Of a DNA stretch of 16,782 nt, positions 15,150 through 16,782 are shown piece by piece. The stretch is from Chryseosolibacter sp035628595 (GTDB taxonomy: Bacteria > Bacteroidota > Bacteroidia > Cytophagales > Cyclobacteriaceae). The stretch's first letter is position 1. Every line of letters starts with the position of its first letter. The translations under genes and the position numbers were made by a program. The notes beneath the pieces are model-generated. The model ran no database searches and was not told the DNA's origin. It worked only from the letters and a program-made list of their open reading frames with translations. The DNA lies in assembly GCA_035628595.1 (NCBI GenBank), contig DASPJN010000009.1, positions 1-16,782 of the forward strand, written 5' to 3'.

Positions 15150-16157
15150 TCACTTGTTGACTGTTTGCAACGTACGCGACGCGTCATCCTCAATGCCCAC
15201 TTTGTCGATTACAAGGTAATCGCGTTTGGACAGAGACTGCATGGCAAACATTTCGGCAAGGAAGCCTGTCACGAATAACTGAACACCTATGATAACTGCC
15301 ACGAGGGCAAGGTAAAACAATGGTTGCTCGGTGATGTCGCGCTTCATCGGCGTTCTTGAAAAGAATAGTGAATCCAACTTATCCCAAAACAGTTTGGCTG
15401 TAGCGAGAAATCCAAGCACAAATGAAAATGTGCCGAATGTTCCGAAGAAATGCATTGGCTTTTGCCGGAACTTGCTGACGAAAGTAATGGAGAGCAGATC
15501 GAGGAAACCGTTGATAAAGCGCTCTAATCCAAACTTCGTTTGTCCATATTTTCGTTCACGGTGAACAACAGCTTTTTCCGTGATTCGGTTGAATCCGCCC
15601 CACTTCGCAATGAGGGGAATGTAACGATGCATTTCGCCATATACCGTAATGTTCTTGACAACAACGGACTGGTATGCCTTCAAGCCACAGTTGAAATCGT
15701 GGAGCTCGATACCGGAGATCTTACGGGTAATATAGTTGAAGAAACGTGAAGGAATTGTCTTTGAGATCGGATCATACCGCTTCTTTTTCCAGCCGGAAAC
15801 CAGGTGGAAACGTTGGTTGGTGATCATGTCATACAGCTCCGGAATTTCATCCGGGCTATCCTGCAGGTCTGCATCCATAGTAATGACCACGTTTCCTTTC
15901 GAGGTGCGGAAACCGGTTTGAAGGGCGGCTGATTTCCCGAAATTCCGGTTAAACCGGATACCCTTGAACCGGTTATCCTCTGTGTTGATCTTTTCAATGA
16001 CATCCCAGGTATTATCAGTGCTACCGTCGTCGATCATTATCACTTCAAAAGAAAAGCCATGTGACTGCATCACACGGCCTATCCACTGACATAATTCTGG
16101 TAATGATTCTTCTTCGTCCTGTGCGGGAATGATGACTGAGATCTGAGGATTAATCAT
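15150..16157 (-). CDS. Polyprenyl-phosphate glycosyltransferase, GtrB/DPM1-like
   Basis: Membrane glycosyltransferase of family 2 that would transfer a sugar from a nucleotide donor to undecaprenyl phosphate. Of 335 residues, the catalytic domain holds ISVIIPAQDEEE at 6-17, DDGSTD at 43-48 and the metal-binding DADLQD at 95-100; HDFNCGLKAY near 153-162 and RKYGQTKFG near 202-210 are characteristic of the dolichyl-phosphate mannose synthase/GtrB group. Two C-terminal transmembrane helices (about 236-258 and 279-303) complete the usual plan. Its start codon directly abuts the stop of the DUF4199 gene with no gap, and the next glycosyltransferase follows after 10 nt, so they form an operon. The product lipid-linked sugar may feed a modification outside the cytoplasmic membrane. 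Confidence 0.93.
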   Translation of the reverse strand: MINPQISVIIPAQDEEESLPELCQWIGRVMQSHGFSFEVIMIDDGSTDNTWDVIEKINTEDNRFKGIRFNRNFGKSAALQTGFRTSKGNVVITMDADLQDSPDEIPELYDMITNQRFHLVSGWKKKRYDPISKTIPSRFFNYITRKISGIELHDFNCGLKAYQSVVVKNITVYGEMHRYIPLIAKWGGFNRITEKAVVHRERKYGQTKFGLERFINGFLDLLSITFVSKFRQKPMHFFGTFGTFSFVLGFLATAKLFWDKLDSLFFSRTPMKRDITEQPLFYLALVAVIIGVQLFVTGFLAEMFAMQSLSKRDYLVIDKVGIEDDASRTLQTVNK

Positions 16158-16697
16158 TTATATTGTTTCTGGACGCGATTTCTGCGTAAAGATAGTAACA
16201 ATTAATGCAATGATTACTGTGCCTAGAATAGCAAACAAAAAGCCCATCAACATCATGACTTCCGGTGTCATAAAGGATGCAGAGAATTCCATCGCCTGAT
16301 CGATCTGTTCATCCGACATACCGCGCTCCTCCATACCAGCGCGCTGGGCGTCAATAACGTTATCGATAAAGGCACCGTCAATAAACTTGATATAGATATA
16401 TGTAAAAATGTGCGAGATTCCTGCGCCGATCAATCCCTGCCAGAAGGCAATGCCGATACCCTGTCCATAGTTCATATAACTATCACCGTTTTCCTTGTAG
16501 TATTTGTGCGCCAGGAAAACAATCACAGCTGTGATCAAATAGCCGATCCAACTCCAGTAACTGGCAGTCATATCGACGCCGCTGATATTAAGAGCCAGAA
16601 AAAAAACAATGCTGATAACAGCTGCAATTACACCGTATCGAATGCCAGCTGACCGGGTAGTAACGGGTGTATCAGTAAGGGGTTGTGTTTGTTCCAT
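16158..16697 (-). CDS. DUF4199 membrane protein
   Basis: Family of unknown function common in Bacteroidota. The 179-residue product has four likely transmembrane helices (about 20-38, 48-64, 80-104 and 147-170) with a glutamine/methionine-rich soluble loop at about 112-142 (AQRAGMEERGMSDEQIDQAM), the usual DUF4199 layout. Its stop codon touches the start of the GtrB-like gene, so translation is probably coupled. A role supporting polyprenyl-linked sugar transport or assembly can be guessed from position only. Confidence 0.85.
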   Translation of the reverse strand: MEQTQPLTDTPVTTRSAGIRYGVIAAVISIVFFLALNISGVDMTASYWSWIGYLITAVIVFLAHKYYKENGDSYMNYGQGIGIAFWQGLIGAGISHIFTYIYIKFIDGAFIDNVIDAQRAGMEERGMSDEQIDQAMEFSASFMTPEVMMLMGFLFAILGTVIIALIVTIFTQKSRPETI

Positions 16698-16701
16698 ATA
16701 G

Positions 16702-16782
16702 TTAGATTTTAGGTTGTCTTCTTAAAATAACAGATAATATGATGCTGATAAAAAATCCAATGATCAGGCTCTGCGTGAAATA
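16702..16782 (-). CDS. C-terminal end of a membrane protein, possibly a second DUF4199 copy (partial)
   Basis: The last 26 codons of a minus-strand gene that continues beyond the right edge; the TAA stop is at 16702-16704, 4 nt before the DUF4199 start. The visible peptide is one hydrophobic helix followed by a short basic tail (FFISIILSVILRRQPKI), closely resembling in layout the C-terminal helix and tail of the adjacent DUF4199 protein. A tandem paralogue is plausible, but the visible part is too short to be certain. Confidence 0.6.
   Translation of the reverse strand, partial: YFTQSLIIGFFISIILSVILRRQPKI

Noticed and set aside
14687..15160. 157-codon plus-strand frame opposite the second glycosyltransferase
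   Set aside because: Wholly antisense to a gene with clear GT2 motifs and without homology or a promoter.

Overview
The window looks like a chromosomal segment from a Bacteroidota bacterium, probably of the Cytophagales type. This is inferred from three things. The lead genes carry the Bacteroidota promoter signature (-33 TTTG, about 19 nt spacer, -7 TAnnTTTG). Shine-Dalgarno sequences are scarce. The gene content includes a 7TMR-DISM receptor, DUF4199, DUF1684 and a SPOR/OmpA-type envelope protein. No tRNA, rRNA, CRISPR array or intact insertion sequence was found.

Left part (1-3158, minus strand): a short non-coding or uncertain stretch holds a 21-bp tandem repeat. Next comes a 636-residue membrane receptor of the 7TMR-DISM type whose C-terminus is a zinc ribbon plus helix-turn-helix recognisably taken from an IS1595-family transposase. 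This fusion is the most unusual object in the window. Upstream of it on the same strand is a secreted S1/P1-nuclease or zinc-phospholipase-C family enzyme.

Central part (3349-11029, plus strand): rpsT with a textbook promoter and terminator; radC, a membrane-anchored serine beta-lactamase-like hydrolase and a DUF1684 lipoprotein-like or membrane-anchored protein in a tight operon; then pheT, a small coiled-coil protein, zapA and rny (RNase Y), closed by a strong intrinsic terminator. These are translation, cell-division and RNA-turnover housekeeping genes.

Right part (11117-16782, minus strand): read in transcription order from the right edge, the genes are the tail of a hydrophobic protein resembling DUF4199, a DUF4199 membrane protein, a GtrB/DPM1-like polyprenyl-phosphate glycosyltransferase, a second family-2 glycosyltransferase, a SPOR-like/OmpA envelope protein, a bestrophin-like channel and a TPR membrane protein. 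Spacings of 0-57 nt suggest one or two operons devoted to the cell envelope. The two gene sets converge on the terminator at about 11053-11080.

Most of the window is ordinary core genome. The points worth a second look are the receptor-transposase fusion, the 21-bp repeats, the altered OmpA-like peptidoglycan-binding domain and the coiled-coil partner candidate next to zapA.
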